Source: Ralstonia insidiosa (GTDB lineage: Bacteria > Pseudomonadota > Gammaproteobacteria > Burkholderiales > Burkholderiaceae). From it: a stretch of 64,000 bases of DNA. A program made the translations under genes and the position numbers. Positions 48,266 to 58,021 of this stretch are shown piece after piece (within the stretch, counting starts at the first letter, position 1; each line of letters starts with the position of its first letter). The notes under the pieces were generated by a model, which saw nothing but the letters and a program-made list of their open reading frames with translations, was not told where the DNA came from and did not search any database. The stretch lies in assembly GCF_008801405.1 (NCBI RefSeq), contig NZ_VZPV01000001.1:2294001-2358000 (forward strand). Direction: 5' to 3'.

Positions 48266-49117
48266 ATGACCGACCTTGCCGCCGCATCTGCCAACCGCGC
48301 GGCCGTCCGCACCGTATTTATCGTGTCGGATGGCACCGGGATCACTGCAGAAACCTTCGCCCACTCCATCCTGGCCCAGTTCGAGATGAAATTCCGCCAG
48401 GTGCGGATTCCGTTTGTCGACACGGTCGAAAAAGCGCATGTGGCGGTTGGCAAGATCAACGAGGCGTTCAACGCCGAGGGCGTTCGCCCGATCGTCTTCA
48501 CCACGCTGGTGGATGCCGACGCCAACCAGATCGTCCATCGTGCCAAGGCCACCATCCTGGACATGTTCCAGACCTTCATCGAGCCGCTCGAGAAGGAGCT
48601 GAACCTCAAGTCCACCCACGCCATCGGCCGCTTCCATCAGAACGCCGACACCGAGGCATACAAAAACCGCATCGAAGCGATCAACTTTTCACTTGCGCAC
48701 GATGACGGCCAGTCACACAAGAACCTGGCCGAGGCGGATGTGATCCTGGTGGGGGTATCCCGCAGCGGCAAGACGCCAACCAGCCTCTACCTGGCAATGC
48801 AGTACGGCGTGAAATCGGCCAACTATCCGCTCATTCCTGATGATTTCGAGCGCGGCAAGCTGCCCACGGTGCTGTACGACTACAAGAGCAAGATTTTCGG
48901 CCTGTCGATCGACCCACAGCGCCTGTCCGAGATCCGCAACGAACGTCGCCCAGGCAGCAAATACGCTGCGATCGAGAACTGCCGCTACGAGGTCAACGAG
49001 GCCGAATCGATGATGCGGCGCGAGGGTATCAAGTGGCTGTCGTCCACGCACAAGTCGATCGAAGAGATTGCGACGACGGTCCTGCAGGACATCAAGATGG
49101 AGCGCGACAACTACTGA
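48266..49117 (+). CDS. ppsR: PEP synthase regulatory protein (bifunctional kinase/pyrophosphorylase)
   Basis: A 283-residue DUF299-family protein that inactivates PpsA by ADP-dependent phosphorylation of its regulatory threonine and reactivates it with phosphate. TVFIVSDGTGITAETFAHS begins the conserved core. The P-loop GVSRSGKTPTS lies at about 163-173, and YPLIPDDFERGKLP follows. The ATG at 48266 is preferred to a frame from 48215 because conservation starts after MTDLAAAS. It faces its target gene ppsA. Confidence 0.95.
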   Translation: MTDLAAASANRAAVRTVFIVSDGTGITAETFAHSILAQFEMKFRQVRIPFVDTVEKAHVAVGKINEAFNAEGVRPIVFTTLVDADANQIVHRAKATILDMFQTFIEPLEKELNLKSTHAIGRFHQNADTEAYKNRIEAINFSLAHDDGQSHKNLAEADVILVGVSRSGKTPTSLYLAMQYGVKSANYPLIPDDFERGKLPTVLYDYKSKIFGLSIDPQRLSEIRNERRPGSKYAAIENCRYEVNEAESMMRREGIKWLSSTHKSIEEIATTVLQDIKMERDNY

Positions 49118-49137
49118 GCGTCGTGCTCACGCAATAA

Positions 49138-49166
49138 AAAACGGCCGGGTTCGCACCGGCCGTTTT
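49138..49166. terminator. Bidirectional intrinsic terminator
   Basis: AAAACGGCCGG (49138-49148) and CCGGCCGTTTT (49156-49166) form an 11-bp perfect stem with a 7-nt loop flanked by A- and T-rich ends. It lies between the convergent ppsR and the gene at 49188. Confidence 0.88.
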
Positions 49167-49187
49167 GCTTTTCCGCCGACGCTGGGC

Positions 49188-50084
49188 TCAAGCGCGATCG
49201 CGCACCCAGTTGCCGCCGTGCGCAGCCGCCTGGGCGGCAGGGGATGTCGCCAGATAGGCCAGGGCCTGCTCGGTCGAACCCTCATGGTGTGGCGTGTAGC
49301 TGGGTCGGAAATAGCGCAGCGCGGCGCCCAGCATTTTCCAGAACGACGGCAGGCAACCGCGGCGCGACCCGTGCCACCAGCCGCGGATGAACCCCGGAAA
49401 GCGCCCCGCCCCGGGATCGCGCTTGTACATGAAGCGAAAGCCCGTCACCAGGAAATACAGCAGCAGCAGGATCGTGCTCAGCATATGGAAGCAACGCTCA
49501 AAGTAGTTGCCGCCCATGTGCCGGAAGATGTCGAAGGCCACCGTGCGGTGTTCGACCTCCTCTGCGCCGTGCCAGCGCAGCAAATCGAGCATGACCGGAT
49601 CGGCGTTGGCGGCATCCAGCCCTTTTGCGTTGAGCACCCAGTTGCCGAGATAGCCGAAGAAGTGTTCCAGCGCGGCGATGATGCCGAGTTGTTGCCGCAG
49701 CCAGAAGCGCGTATGGCCAATCTTCAGGCCGAGCGGTTGCTCACCGAGCACCTTGGAAAACAACCAATCCAGCCGCTTGGTGAAGGGCTGCGTGTCGATG
49801 CCGTGGTCCTTGTAGTAATGCGTGAGCACGCCGCCATGCGAGCGCGAATGGATCGCCTCCTGGCGCAGGAAGCCCTCCGCATCGGCGCGCAGTTTCGCAT
49901 CGGTGATCTGCGGCATGGCCTTGTTGTAGACGCGGCAGAACCACAGCTCGCCGGCCGGAAACAGCAGGTTGAGGATGTTGATGATGTGCGTGCTGGACGG
50001 ATCACCGGGGATCCATTGGATGGGCGTGTCCTTCCAGTCGAAGCGCACGTGCCGGGGCTTGATGGTGTAGTCGAGCGCAGTCAT
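49188..50084 (-). CDS. Metal-dependent hydrolase-like protein (COG3687 family)
   Basis: A 298-residue protein with conserved acidic and histidine residues in helices: QEAIHSRSHG, ALEHFFGYL and GAEEVEHRTVAFDIF. These E-x(2)-H spacings suggest a ferritin-like di-iron site, although databases call the family metal-dependent hydrolase. FHMLSTILLLLYFLVTGFRFMY may associate with the membrane. AGGAGA stands 7 nt before the ATG at 50084. It is the last gene of a three-gene operon, 35 bp after the fused hydrolase-SDR gene. The reaction is unknown; lipid or fatty acid modification is a reasonable guess. Confidence 0.78.
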   Translation of the reverse strand: MTALDYTIKPRHVRFDWKDTPIQWIPGDPSSTHIINILNLLFPAGELWFCRVYNKAMPQITDAKLRADAEGFLRQEAIHSRSHGGVLTHYYKDHGIDTQPFTKRLDWLFSKVLGEQPLGLKIGHTRFWLRQQLGIIAALEHFFGYLGNWVLNAKGLDAANADPVMLDLLRWHGAEEVEHRTVAFDIFRHMGGNYFERCFHMLSTILLLLYFLVTGFRFMYKRDPGAGRFPGFIRGWWHGSRRGCLPSFWKMLGAALRYFRPSYTPHHEGSTEQALAYLATSPAAQAAAHGGNWVRDRA

Positions 50085-50119
50085 GGTTTGTCTCCTGTCG
50101 TTCTTGTTCAGGACCGTGC

Positions 50120-51928
50120 TCAATGCCCGGCCATGCTCACGCGGGCAATCAGCCGGCTGAGCCACTGCGCGTAGCGTGAGATGAAGCGTGACGAATGCGC
50201 CTCGATGCCGATCGTGACGACCGGCTTGTTGCGGAGCACCGCACGGAGCATGGCTTTGGCAACGGTTTCGGGCTTGAGGCCGCGCAACTGGTAGAGCTTG
50301 GTTGCACGAGCGCGCAGTTGGGCTTGCTGCACCTCCGTCGTGCCGGCGTAGACGGTGGAGGCCATGATTCCCGTCTCGGCAAAGCCAGGGCAGATGGCCG
50401 ATACGCCGATGCCCTGCCCGGCCAGTTCGCCACGCATGCATTCGGACAGCATCAGCACGGCGGCCTTGGTGGTCGCGTACGCGGCAAGATCGCGTGAGGG
50501 CGCAAAGGCCGCCGCCGACGCGGTATTCAGAACGTGCCCGCCCTGCCCACGCGCCACCATCTGCTTGGCGAACAGCCGCGCGCCGTGGATCACGCCCCAC
50601 ACGTTCACATGCAGGATGCGCTGCCAATCGCGCTCGGAGGTGTCGACAATGCCGCCCGCCATGCCGATGCCCGCGTTGTTGACGACAATGTCAGCGCCAC
50701 CCAGCGCCTTGCCGACCCAATCGACCAGGGCTTCCATCTGCTCAGCGTTGCCCACATCAACGGTGCACGCCCACGCCTTGCCGCCGGAGAGCCGGATCAG
50801 TGTGGCGGTGCGTTCGGCGTCCTCCGCACGAATGTCGACTGCGACGATGGCCGCGCCTTGCTCCGCAAACTCCAGCGCCGCGCAGCGACCGATACCGCTG
50901 CCCGCACCGGTGATGACGGCCAGCTTGCCGGTGAACGGCTTGCGTTCGCCGTGCTGGCGAGCGCGCTGCAACGCCTCGGATTCCGGCTTGCCCTCGGCGT
51001 GCTCGATCAGCTCGCGCGCCATCGCGGCCATGCGCCCGGCATGTGTCACGGGCAGCCAGTGCCGCGCCACCACTTCGCGCCGCCAATAGTTCGGCACCCA
51101 ACGCGATAGGTCTTCGGACAATGCGGGGCTCACGTACTTGTCCAGCGTCGGCACGATCACCTGCACGGGCGCATGCGCGTAGCGTTTACGCGGCGTGAAC
51201 AGGCTGCGGATGAAGTTGGCGCGATACAGCGAGACGCCACGTACCCCATCGGCCGTCTGCGTGGCGCGCGGCACGATGGTGGTCCTCTCCACGCGACGCA
51301 GCACGCGCGGCCAGACCCGCCCCAGCCATAGGCGCCAGCTCAACTCCGGCACGATCGGCAGATGGAACAGCAGCACGTACCACGAGCGCACAAGCTGCCC
51401 CAGCATCTTGCCCAGCGACGATGGCGACGGGCGCAGCAGACGCTGGCGCATCCAATGCCCGACGTGATCCAGACACGGCCCCGAGCACGACGTGTAAGAC
51501 GCGATGCGCCCGCGCAGGCGCTCTTCCGTCACGAACTCCCACGACTGGATCGAACCCCAGTCGTGTGCAATCAAGTGGACAGGTTTGCTGGGGCTCAGCG
51601 CATCAATCACCGCGATGAAGTCGTCGGTCAGGCGCGCGAAGGTGTAATTGCGCATCCCCTTGGGCGCGCTTGATTGCCCTGCGCCGCGCACGTCGTAGGC
51701 GATGACGTAGTAGTCGCGCGCGAGCATCGGCGCCATCTCGTGCCAGACCTCGCTGTTGTCCGGGTAGCCGTGGACGAGTACGACGGTCGGTCGGGCCGGG
51801 TCGCCCCAGGTCTTGACGGCGAGCGCGACGTCACCGGATTGCACGGTGCGCTCCGAATGTTCCTTGGGTGGAAAGGCGGCGGCCGGCTCGAACAACGCCA
51901 GCGGGGCCTCTTCAAGAAGCGTCTTCAT
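50120..51928 (-). CDS. Fused alpha/beta-hydrolase and short-chain dehydrogenase
   Basis: A 602-residue fusion. Residues about 25-320 form an alpha/beta hydrolase of epoxide-hydrolase type, with HGYPD (53-57), nucleophile Asp123 in HDWGS, and the late histidine region LPVTHAG. Residues about 333-600 form a classical SDR with TGAGSGIG, NNAGIG and the active-site pattern AYATTK. GGAGG lies 5 nt before the ATG at 51928; an ATG six codons earlier overlaps the upstream stop and is an alternative. The pairing suggests sequential chemistry on one hydrophobic substrate. It is co-transcribed with an M24 peptidase-like gene and a di-iron-like protein. Confidence 0.85.
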   Translation of the reverse strand: MKTLLEEAPLALFEPAAAFPPKEHSERTVQSGDVALAVKTWGDPARPTVVLVHGYPDNSEVWHEMAPMLARDYYVIAYDVRGAGQSSAPKGMRNYTFARLTDDFIAVIDALSPSKPVHLIAHDWGSIQSWEFVTEERLRGRIASYTSCSGPCLDHVGHWMRQRLLRPSPSSLGKMLGQLVRSWYVLLFHLPIVPELSWRLWLGRVWPRVLRRVERTTIVPRATQTADGVRGVSLYRANFIRSLFTPRKRYAHAPVQVIVPTLDKYVSPALSEDLSRWVPNYWRREVVARHWLPVTHAGRMAAMARELIEHAEGKPESEALQRARQHGERKPFTGKLAVITGAGSGIGRCAALEFAEQGAAIVAVDIRAEDAERTATLIRLSGGKAWACTVDVGNAEQMEALVDWVGKALGGADIVVNNAGIGMAGGIVDTSERDWQRILHVNVWGVIHGARLFAKQMVARGQGGHVLNTASAAAFAPSRDLAAYATTKAAVLMLSECMRGELAGQGIGVSAICPGFAETGIMASTVYAGTTEVQQAQLRARATKLYQLRGLKPETVAKAMLRAVLRNKPVVTIGIEAHSSRFISRYAQWLSRLIARVSMAGH

Positions 51929-51945
51929 CTGAGCCTCCGCAAGCA

Positions 51946-52821
51946 TCAGGCCGCACGCTGCTGTGCGAGCTGGCGTTGTTGCCACCTGCGCACGTGCGGC
52001 AGATCGTCGTCGAGCCAGTAGGCATCGTCTTCGGTGATGACGAGCAGTTCTTCGAACTTGGCACCCACGCCATGGAAACCCAGGTGCGGCTCGACGGCCC
52101 ACAGGCCTGGCACCGGTGCGTGCTCGGAGCGTCGGTCAATCGACCACAGCGGTGACCACCCCTCCTGCTTGCCGCTGCGCACCTGGTCGAGAATCAGGTT
52201 GCGGGTGGCGTTCAACCCGAAGCGCGCCACGAAGTGCGGCTTCGACGTTTTCTCCAGCTTGGCCACGCGATGCGCCAGCACCTTGAACGGATAGGCCTTG
52301 TGGCGCGGCTCGACGCCCTGCTTCATGCAGAGCTGATCGACCGCACGGGCGACCTCCGCCATCGGGTGGCGCTCGCGAATCAGGCGCACGATCAGCTCGC
52401 GGTGCGCCATCAGATCGTCCAGCAGCTGTTCAAGGATGGCGTTCTCGCCAAGACACGTGGCGTAGCCCACGTCGGCAATCACCCCGTTGCGCACCGGCGC
52501 CACGTCCAGGATGACCGGCATGTTCTCCTCCAGCCGCCGCGACGACGGAAAGAACGCCATGTTGAAACCGGCCATGTGCGTCAGACCCGAGAACCCCCGA
52601 AACGCCGTGCGATCACCAAACCAGGCGAACGGCTTGTGCAGCCAGTCATGCACACCGCGGTCACCCAGCCACTCGGTGAGCAGCCTGGCCCCATCCTTCT
52701 CCGTCATGCCCGGGCGCAACATGCCCCCGACTGCTTCGACGCATTGGTAGGCGAGTTGCTGGATTTCACGAAACTGCGCGAGTTCGTCGACATTGACGCG
52801 CGCCAGCGCGGGGTTCGGCAT
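51946..52821 (-). CDS. M24 family metallopeptidase-like protein
   Basis: A 291-residue protein with the pita-bread fold of aminopeptidase P and methionine aminopeptidase: YQCVEAVGGMLRPGMTEKDGARLL, MPVILDVAPVRNGVIADVGYATCLG, and WAVEPHLGFHGVGAKFEELLVIT. The metal ligands (two Asp, His, two Glu) are only partly recognisable: Asp in LDVAP and IADVG and Glu in VEPH and FEELL are present. AAGGAGA precedes the ATG. First gene of the three-gene operon; its stop is 17 bp before the next start. Relatives include creatinase-like enzymes, so peptidase activity is not certain. Confidence 0.8.
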   Translation of the reverse strand: MPNPALARVNVDELAQFREIQQLAYQCVEAVGGMLRPGMTEKDGARLLTEWLGDRGVHDWLHKPFAWFGDRTAFRGFSGLTHMAGFNMAFFPSSRRLEENMPVILDVAPVRNGVIADVGYATCLGENAILEQLLDDLMAHRELIVRLIRERHPMAEVARAVDQLCMKQGVEPRHKAYPFKVLAHRVAKLEKTSKPHFVARFGLNATRNLILDQVRSGKQEGWSPLWSIDRRSEHAPVPGLWAVEPHLGFHGVGAKFEELLVITEDDAYWLDDDLPHVRRWQQRQLAQQRAA

Positions 52822-52855
52822 GGCCGGTCTCCTTGAGTCTGGTTATCGAGGGGCG

Positions 52856-52904
52856 CTCAATGGCACCACGCTCAATGTTCCATTACTCAATGGCAAAGTC
52901 AATG
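52856..52904. repeat. Spaced CTCAATG repeats upstream of the M24 operon
   Basis: CTCAATG occurs at 52856, 52871 and 52886, exactly 15 bp apart, with a related GTCAATG at 52898. The third copy is part of a palindrome, CCATT-ACTC-AATGG (52880-52893). The group lies 35-83 bp before the operon start, in the promoter region. Confidence 0.6.
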
Positions 52905-52916
52905 CAGGACTTTTCT

Positions 52917-52932
52917 GGCGTTTGAAAACGCC
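52917..52932 (-). terminator. Short hairpin after the rRNA methyltransferase gene
   Basis: GGCGTTT (52917-52923) and AAACGCC (52926-52932) form a perfect 7-bp stem with a minimal loop 31 bp after the stop at 52963. No clear T-run follows, so its role as the end of the long envelope operon is uncertain. Confidence 0.35.
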
Positions 52933-52962
52933 GTGTGACCGGTAATCAACAGGAAAACGAGA

Positions 52963-53745
52963 TCAGCCAGCGCGACGCTGGCGCACCGCTTCGAACAGGC
53001 AGACGGCTGCTGCGGCAGCTACGTTAAGGGATTCCATACCGCCTGGCTGGGGGATCGTCACAGGGGTGGTTACCGCCGACAGCCATGCGTCGGACACGCC
53101 CGCCCCCTCGTTGCCGAAGACCCAACCGACGGGTGAATTCAGCGGCACATCGAAGACGGCCTCCTTAGCGTGCGACGACGTTGCCAGCAATGGCACCCGA
53201 ATACGCGGATGCACGTTCTCGAACGTGCAGTGCTCGACGATGTTCAGGTGGAAATGCGCGCCCATTGCAGCGCGCAAGGTCTTGGCTGACCACGCGAACG
53301 CACAACCCGCCGTCATGAACACGTCGCGCACCCCCGCCGCCGCCGCGCAGCGCAGGATCGAGCCGACGTTGCCGGCATCCTGAATGCCATCCAGGATCAC
53401 GCAATCAGCATCAATGACTTGCGGCAGATGGCCTTCAGGCGTTTCGATCAAGGCGATCAGATCCACGCCATTGACGACCGTGGTGAGCTGGGAAAATAGG
53501 TTGTCGGCCAGCAGGATGACAGTCTGCGGATCCATGCGATCCAGCAGCACCGTGACTTCCGGGTGAGCGACATGACGCTCGGAAACCAGGATCTGGTCCG
53601 GCGTCTGGCCTGCATCCAGATAGGCAGCAACCAGATGCACGCCGTCGAGCACGGATTGCCCCGCGCGCCGGCGTTGCTGTGTCGAGCCCGACAGCGCTTT
53701 CAGGTGCTTGAATACGGCGTTGTCACGAGAAGTGATGTGCTTCAT
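52963..53745 (-). CDS. TrmH/SpoU-family RNA 2'-O-methyltransferase
   Basis: A 260-residue SPOUT methyltransferase. The N-terminal substrate-binding region is MKHITSRDNAVFKHLKALSGS. The knot motifs are DGIQDAGNVGSILRCAAAAG, GWVFGNEGAGVSD and IPQPGGMESLNVAAAAAV. It is related to RlmB and TsnR-type 23S rRNA methyltransferases; which nucleotide it modifies cannot be read. It begins 5 bp after rnhB, apparently the last gene of the cdsA-to-rnhB operon. Confidence 0.9.
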   Translation of the reverse strand: MKHITSRDNAVFKHLKALSGSTQQRRRAGQSVLDGVHLVAAYLDAGQTPDQILVSERHVAHPEVTVLLDRMDPQTVILLADNLFSQLTTVVNGVDLIALIETPEGHLPQVIDADCVILDGIQDAGNVGSILRCAAAAGVRDVFMTAGCAFAWSAKTLRAAMGAHFHLNIVEHCTFENVHPRIRVPLLATSSHAKEAVFDVPLNSPVGWVFGNEGAGVSDAWLSAVTTPVTIPQPGGMESLNVAAAAAVCLFEAVRQRRAG

Positions 53746-53750
53746 GAAAA

Positions 53751-54449
53751 TCAGTCGTCCCAGGCGGGGCTACCACCCGCAGTCGTTGCAGCCTGCGCTT
53801 CCAGCGCGCGGCGCACCGGCGCAAATGAACGGCGATGATGCGGTGTCACGCCATGCGCTTCGATGGCAGCCAAATGCTGGGGCGTGCCATAGCCGGCATG
53901 CAAATCGAAGCCGTACGCCGGAAACGCCGCGTGCAAAGCGACCAACTGCCGATCACGTGTGACCTTGGCAAGAATCGACGCCGCCGAAATCTCCTGCACC
54001 AGCGCGTCGCCCTTGACGATGGCTTCCACCGCAAACGGCACCTGCGGGCAGCGATTGCCGTCCACCTGTACGAGGTCAGGCAGCGTGCCTTTCGCAGCCA
54101 CGCCCTGCACAGCGCGCTGCATGGCCAGCATAGTCGCATGCAGGATGTTGATCCGGTCGATCTCCTCGACGGTTGCCTCAGCCACATGCCAAGCAAGCGC
54201 CTTTTCGATGATCTCGTCGTACAGCGCCTCGCGCTTTTTTGCGGTGAGAATCTTGGAATCGGCCAGCCCAGCAATCGGCTTGCGTGGGTCGAGGATGACG
54301 GCAGCGGCTGTTACCGGCCCGGCCAGCGGCCCACGGCCAGCTTCATCCACGCCACACAGAATGCGGTGCACACGCTTGCCGGCATCGTCCACCGGCTCTT
54401 GCGACAGCAGCAGGCCCAGTTGATCCGGATTGGGTTTGCGGGAAGCCAT
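53751..54449 (-). CDS. rnhB: Ribonuclease HII
   Basis: RnhB removes ribonucleotides from DNA and RNA-DNA hybrids. The 232-residue protein has the acidic active site [13 protein letters not shown] with Asp35 and Glu36, VDGNRCP and [13 protein letters not shown]. The ATG at 54449 ([10 protein letters not shown]) lies 4 bp after the lpxB stop; a frame from 54503 overlaps lpxB and is rejected. The lpxB-rnhB order is common in proteobacteria. Confidence 0.95.
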   Translation of the reverse strand: MASRKPNPDQLGLLLSQEPVDDAGKRVHRILCGVDEAGRGPLAGPVTAAAVILDPRKPIAGLADSKILTAKKREALYDEIIEKALAWHVAEATVEEIDRINILHATMLAMQRAVQGVAAKGTLPDLVQVDGNRCPQVPFAVEAIVKGDALVQEISAASILAKVTRDRQLVALHAAFPAYGFDLHAGYGTPQHLAAIEAHGVTPHHRRSFAPVRRALEAQAATTAGGSPAWDD

Positions 54450-54453
54450 GGCG

Positions 54454-55632
54454 TTAAAGCTGACCGCGGCTGCGCAGCAAATCGGCCACGACCTTCGCGC
54501 CAATCTCCGCCATGTTCTGCTTGAGCGTCAGATGCATCTGCGTGAAATGCTCTCGCAGGAAGGTGGCGTTGCCGTGATCGCTCAACTGCAGCAGCGTCTC
54601 ACGCGCAAGCGCCTCGGGTGTCGCGTCGTCCTGCAGCAGTTCGGGCACGACAAAGCGGCCGGACAGTATGTTCGGCAGCCCCACATACGGCAGATAGCCC
54701 TTGCGCTTCATGATCTGTGCCGTCAACCAGGGCACCTTGTAGGTGATGACCATGGGCTTCTTGTACAGCGCGGCTTCCAGCGTGGCGGTGCCGCTGGCAA
54801 GCAGAATCACGTCAGCGGCTTCCATGGCCGCGTGCGACTGGCCGTCAACCACCCACAGATGCAGGCCCGGGTGCTCTGCACGCAGGGCATCAACGCGCTC
54901 GCGCAGTGTCGCGCTGGCGGCCGGCAATACGAAGGCGATGTCCGGCTCGACCGCCTGCATGCGCACCATGGCCGCGAACAGCGTCGGCCCGAGGTTCTTG
55001 ACCTCTGAGTTACGGCTGCCCGGTAGCACCGCCACGATCTTGCGACCCAGTGGTAGACCCAGGCGCGTGCGCGCACCTTCCACGTCTGGCACCAGCGGAA
55101 TCACGTCCGCCAGCGGATGACCGACGTACGTGGCAGGAATGCCCGCCTTGGCGTAGATTTCGGGCTCGAACGGGAACAGGCAGAGGATGTGGTCAACAGC
55201 CTTGGCGATCGTTTTGATGCGCCCGGCACGCCACGCCCAGATCGACGGGCTGACGAAGTGCACCACCGGCACACCCGCCTGCCGCATGGCGATCTCGACG
55301 TTGAAATTGAAGTCCGGCGCATCGACGCCGATGAAGGCCAGCGGCGGATTGGTCAGCAGATCCTGCTTGAGCTCCTTGCGGATAGCGAGGATCTCGCGCA
55401 GTTGGCCGAGCACTTCCACGTAGCCGTTGACCGACAGCTTGTGCATCGGCCAATTGGACTGAAAACCTTGCTCGGCCATGCGCGCACCGCCGATGCCGTT
55501 GTAGGCAATATCGGCGGGCAGTTGTGCGTGCAACCCCTTGAGCAGCAGCGAGGCCAGCAGATCGCCGGACGCCTCGCCTGCCACCATGCCGATGCGGCGC
55601 GCCGGCGCGGCCCCCTGGGCCTGATCGGTCAA
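54454..55632 (-). CDS. lpxB: Lipid A disaccharide synthase
   Basis: LpxB joins UDP-2,3-diacylglucosamine and 2,3-diacylglucosamine-1-phosphate into the lipid A disaccharide at the inner membrane. The 392-residue GT19 enzyme shows [39 protein letters not shown] and [10 protein letters not shown]. The start is TTG at 55632, which overlaps the lpxA TGA; the next ATG would remove residues just before the conserved VAGEASGD, so TTG is preferred. Confidence 0.95.
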   Translation of the reverse strand: MTDQAQGAAPARRIGMVAGEASGDLLASLLLKGLHAQLPADIAYNGIGGARMAEQGFQSNWPMHKLSVNGYVEVLGQLREILAIRKELKQDLLTNPPLAFIGVDAPDFNFNVEIAMRQAGVPVVHFVSPSIWAWRAGRIKTIAKAVDHILCLFPFEPEIYAKAGIPATYVGHPLADVIPLVPDVEGARTRLGLPLGRKIVAVLPGSRNSEVKNLGPTLFAAMVRMQAVEPDIAFVLPAASATLRERVDALRAEHPGLHLWVVDGQSHAAMEAADVILLASGTATLEAALYKKPMVITYKVPWLTAQIMKRKGYLPYVGLPNILSGRFVVPELLQDDATPEALARETLLQLSDHGNATFLREHFTQMHLTLKQNMAEIGAKVVADLLRSRGQL

Positions 55633-56441
55633 CGCACGATGCCGCGCTTGGTGGCGGCGATGAAATCTGCGAACGCGGTCAGCACTTCACGCGTCGGGGC
55701 ATCGTCAGCCTGGGCAACCTGCGCGGCAATCTCGGCCTTGGCCTGATCGAAGCTCAGGTCGCTCTTGTAGAGCAGCTTGTACGCTTGGCGCAGGCCGGTG
55801 ATCTGCTCGGCCGTGAAACCGCGTCGGCGCAGACCTTCGACGTTGATGCCGTGCGGTGCGGCCTTATTGCCACCCTTGTCGCTCGCGGCAATCACGAACG
55901 GCGGCACGTCCTGCACCAGCGCCGAGGCACCGCCCAGCATCGCGTGCGCACCGATGCGCACGAACTGGTGCACGCCGGACATACCGCCCAGGATGGCCCA
56001 GTCGCCGACTTCCACGTGGCCGGCAATCTGCGCGTTGCTCGAGAACACGGTGTGGTTGCCCACGCGGCAGTCGTGCGCGATGTGCACGTAGGCCATGATC
56101 CAGTTGTCGTCGCCAATGGACGTGATACCGGCATCCTGCGAAGTGCCGGTGTGGATCGTGGTGAACTCGCGGATGGTGTTGCGATCGCCAACGATGAGCT
56201 GCGTCGGCTCATCGCGATACTTCATGTCCTGCGGGCGGCCGCCCACCGACGCGAAGTGGCCGATGCTGTTGTCGCGACCCAGCGTGGTGTAGCCCTCAAC
56301 CACCGTGTGATGACCGACACGTGTGCCCGCGCCCATGCGCACATTCGGGCCGACAACGGTAAAGGCGCCAATCTCGACGCTGGAGTCCAGCTCGGCTTTC
56401 GGGTCGATCAGCGCGGTCGGATGGATCTTGCTCGTGCTCAT
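55629..56441 (-). CDS. lpxA: UDP-N-acetylglucosamine O-acyltransferase
   Basis: LpxA adds 3-hydroxyacyl from ACP to UDP-GlcNAc, the first step of lipid A synthesis. The 270-residue protein has the left-handed beta-helix hexapeptide repeats ([13 protein letters not shown] onward), the catalytic histidine in [10 protein letters not shown] and a helical C-terminus. GGGAG precedes the ATG at 56441, which overlaps the fabZ TGA (ATGA). Confidence 0.97.
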   Translation of the reverse strand: MSTSKIHPTALIDPKAELDSSVEIGAFTVVGPNVRMGAGTRVGHHTVVEGYTTLGRDNSIGHFASVGGRPQDMKYRDEPTQLIVGDRNTIREFTTIHTGTSQDAGITSIGDDNWIMAYVHIAHDCRVGNHTVFSSNAQIAGHVEVGDWAILGGMSGVHQFVRIGAHAMLGGASALVQDVPPFVIAASDKGGNKAAPHGINVEGLRRRGFTAEQITGLRQAYKLLYKSDLSFDQAKAEIAAQVAQADDAPTREVLTAFADFIAATKRGIVR

Positions 56442-56941
56442 GCGGCTCCCTTCGGTTCATCCTTGATGATCGCGCACATGATTTCAGCTTCGGCGGCAAT
56501 CTCGTTGTCCACCATGCCGAACACCTTGAACTTCCAGAAGCCGCGCTTGCCACGCAGCAGTTCTGCGTGCAGGCAGAGTTGATCGCCAGGCACGACCTGT
56601 CGCTTGAATCGGGCGCCATCAATGGCCGTGAACAGATAGAGATCGTTCTCGTTGCGTTGGTGACCAGGCTCACCGAAGGTCAACAGCGCGGCAGTCTGCG
56701 CCAGCGCTTCGAGAATCAGCACACCCGGCATGACCGGGTGCCCCGGGAAGTGGCCGTTGAAGAACGGCTCGTTAAACGTGACGTTCTTGATGGCCTTAAT
56801 GCGCTTGCCCGATTCGAACTCGACCACACGATCGACCAACAGCATCGGGTAGCGATGCGGCAGCAGGTCGAGGATCTTCTTGATGTTGAAATCGCTGACG
56901 AGGCTGGTCGTCGCGTTGGTCGTATTCGATGCTTCGGTCAT
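56438..56941 (-). CDS. fabZ: 3-hydroxyacyl-ACP dehydratase
   Basis: FabZ dehydrates 3-hydroxyacyl-ACP in fatty acid synthesis and competes with LpxA and LpxD for the same acyl-ACP. The hot-dog signature is [22 protein letters not shown] with catalytic His and, later, Glu. The 167-residue form has a short Thr/Asn-rich N-terminal extension before [15 protein letters not shown]. Both ends overlap neighbours by 4 nt, so lpxD-fabZ-lpxA are translationally coupled. Confidence 0.97.
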   Translation of the reverse strand: MTEASNTTNATTSLVSDFNIKKILDLLPHRYPMLLVDRVVEFESGKRIKAIKNVTFNEPFFNGHFPGHPVMPGVLILEALAQTAALLTFGEPGHQRNENDLYLFTAIDGARFKRQVVPGDQLCLHAELLRGKRGFWKFKVFGMVDNEIAAEAEIMCAIIKDEPKGAA

Positions 56942-58011
56942 GATTCTTTGCGCAGGTCTTTGACCCGCTGTTCCAGTTGTTGCAACCGTTCGCGCATGCG
57001 CGTCAGGCCTCGAACGATGGCCGCGTTACGCTCCCAATCGCCATGCGGCATGAACGGGAAGACGCTGGTGAAATGGCCACCAGGTTTGGTGATGGATTTG
57101 GTGATGGACGTACCGCCCGAGACGGTCACGCGGTCCGCAATCGTCAGGTGGCCAGCAAAGTTCGCCGCGCCACCGATGATGCAGTAGCGTCCGATCTTCG
57201 TGCTGCCCGAGATGGCCGCGCAGCCTGCAATGACGGTGTAGGCACCCACGTGCACGTTGTGTGCAATCTGCACCTGGTTGTCGATCTTGCAGCCCTGCTC
57301 GACCACCGTGTCGGCCATGGCGCCGCGGTCGATGGCGGTATTCGCGCCGATCTCCACATCGTCGCCAATCACCGCGCGGCCGGTCTGCGGAATCTTCACC
57401 CACTCGCCGCCTTGCGGGCCAAAGTCCGGCGCAAAGCCGAAACCGTCTGCACCGATCACCACGCCGCTGTGCAAGATGCAACGCGCACCCACCACACAGC
57501 CGTGGTAAATCGAGACGTTTGCGTAGAGGAGCGTGTCGTCGCCGATGCGCGCATCTGCACCAACAAAGCCGTTACCAGCAATACGTACGCGCTCACCGAG
57601 CACGGCGCCAGCCTCGATGGTCACGTTCGGGCCGATCGAGCATGATGCCGGCACCACGGCCCCCTCGCCCACGCTCGCACTCGGATGGACACCCGGCACC
57701 ACCGGTCGCGCAGTCAGCGCGACAAAGCGCTGTGCAACGCGAGCAAACGCAGCATACGGATTGGCTGCCACCAGCCAGTTTCGGCCGTCAGCATGACCTT
57801 GGGCGGCGAGCGTTTCCAGATCGCGGGGCGATACGATGATCGCTCCCGCATTGGAGTCGACAGCCTGATTGAGGTACAGCGGATTGGAAAGAAAGGCGAG
57901 CTGATCGGCGCCGGCCTGATCCAGCGGCGCGATCGACTTGACGATCAGGCCTGCGTCACCCTGGACGGTCGCGCCGAGCGACGCGGCAAGTTCACCAAGC
58001 GAAAACGACAT
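56938..58011 (-). CDS. lpxD: UDP-3-O-(3-hydroxyacyl)glucosamine N-acyltransferase
   Basis: LpxD adds the second (N-linked) hydroxyacyl chain in lipid A synthesis. The 357-residue protein has an N-terminal uridine-binding domain ([20 protein letters not shown]), hexapeptide-repeat beta-helix ([16 protein letters not shown]) and the catalytic His in [10 protein letters not shown]. It starts 10 bp after skp and overlaps fabZ. Confidence 0.96.
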   Translation of the reverse strand: MSFSLGELAASLGATVQGDAGLIVKSIAPLDQAGADQLAFLSNPLYLNQAVDSNAGAIIVSPRDLETLAAQGHADGRNWLVAANPYAAFARVAQRFVALTARPVVPGVHPSASVGEGAVVPASCSIGPNVTIEAGAVLGERVRIAGNGFVGADARIGDDTLLYANVSIYHGCVVGARCILHSGVVIGADGFGFAPDFGPQGGEWVKIPQTGRAVIGDDVEIGANTAIDRGAMADTVVEQGCKIDNQVQIAHNVHVGAYTVIAGCAAISGSTKIGRYCIIGGAANFAGHLTIADRVTVSGGTSITKSITKPGGHFTSVFPFMPHGDWERNAAIVRGLTRMRERLQQLEQRVKDLRKES

Positions 58012-58021
58012 GGGAACAACC

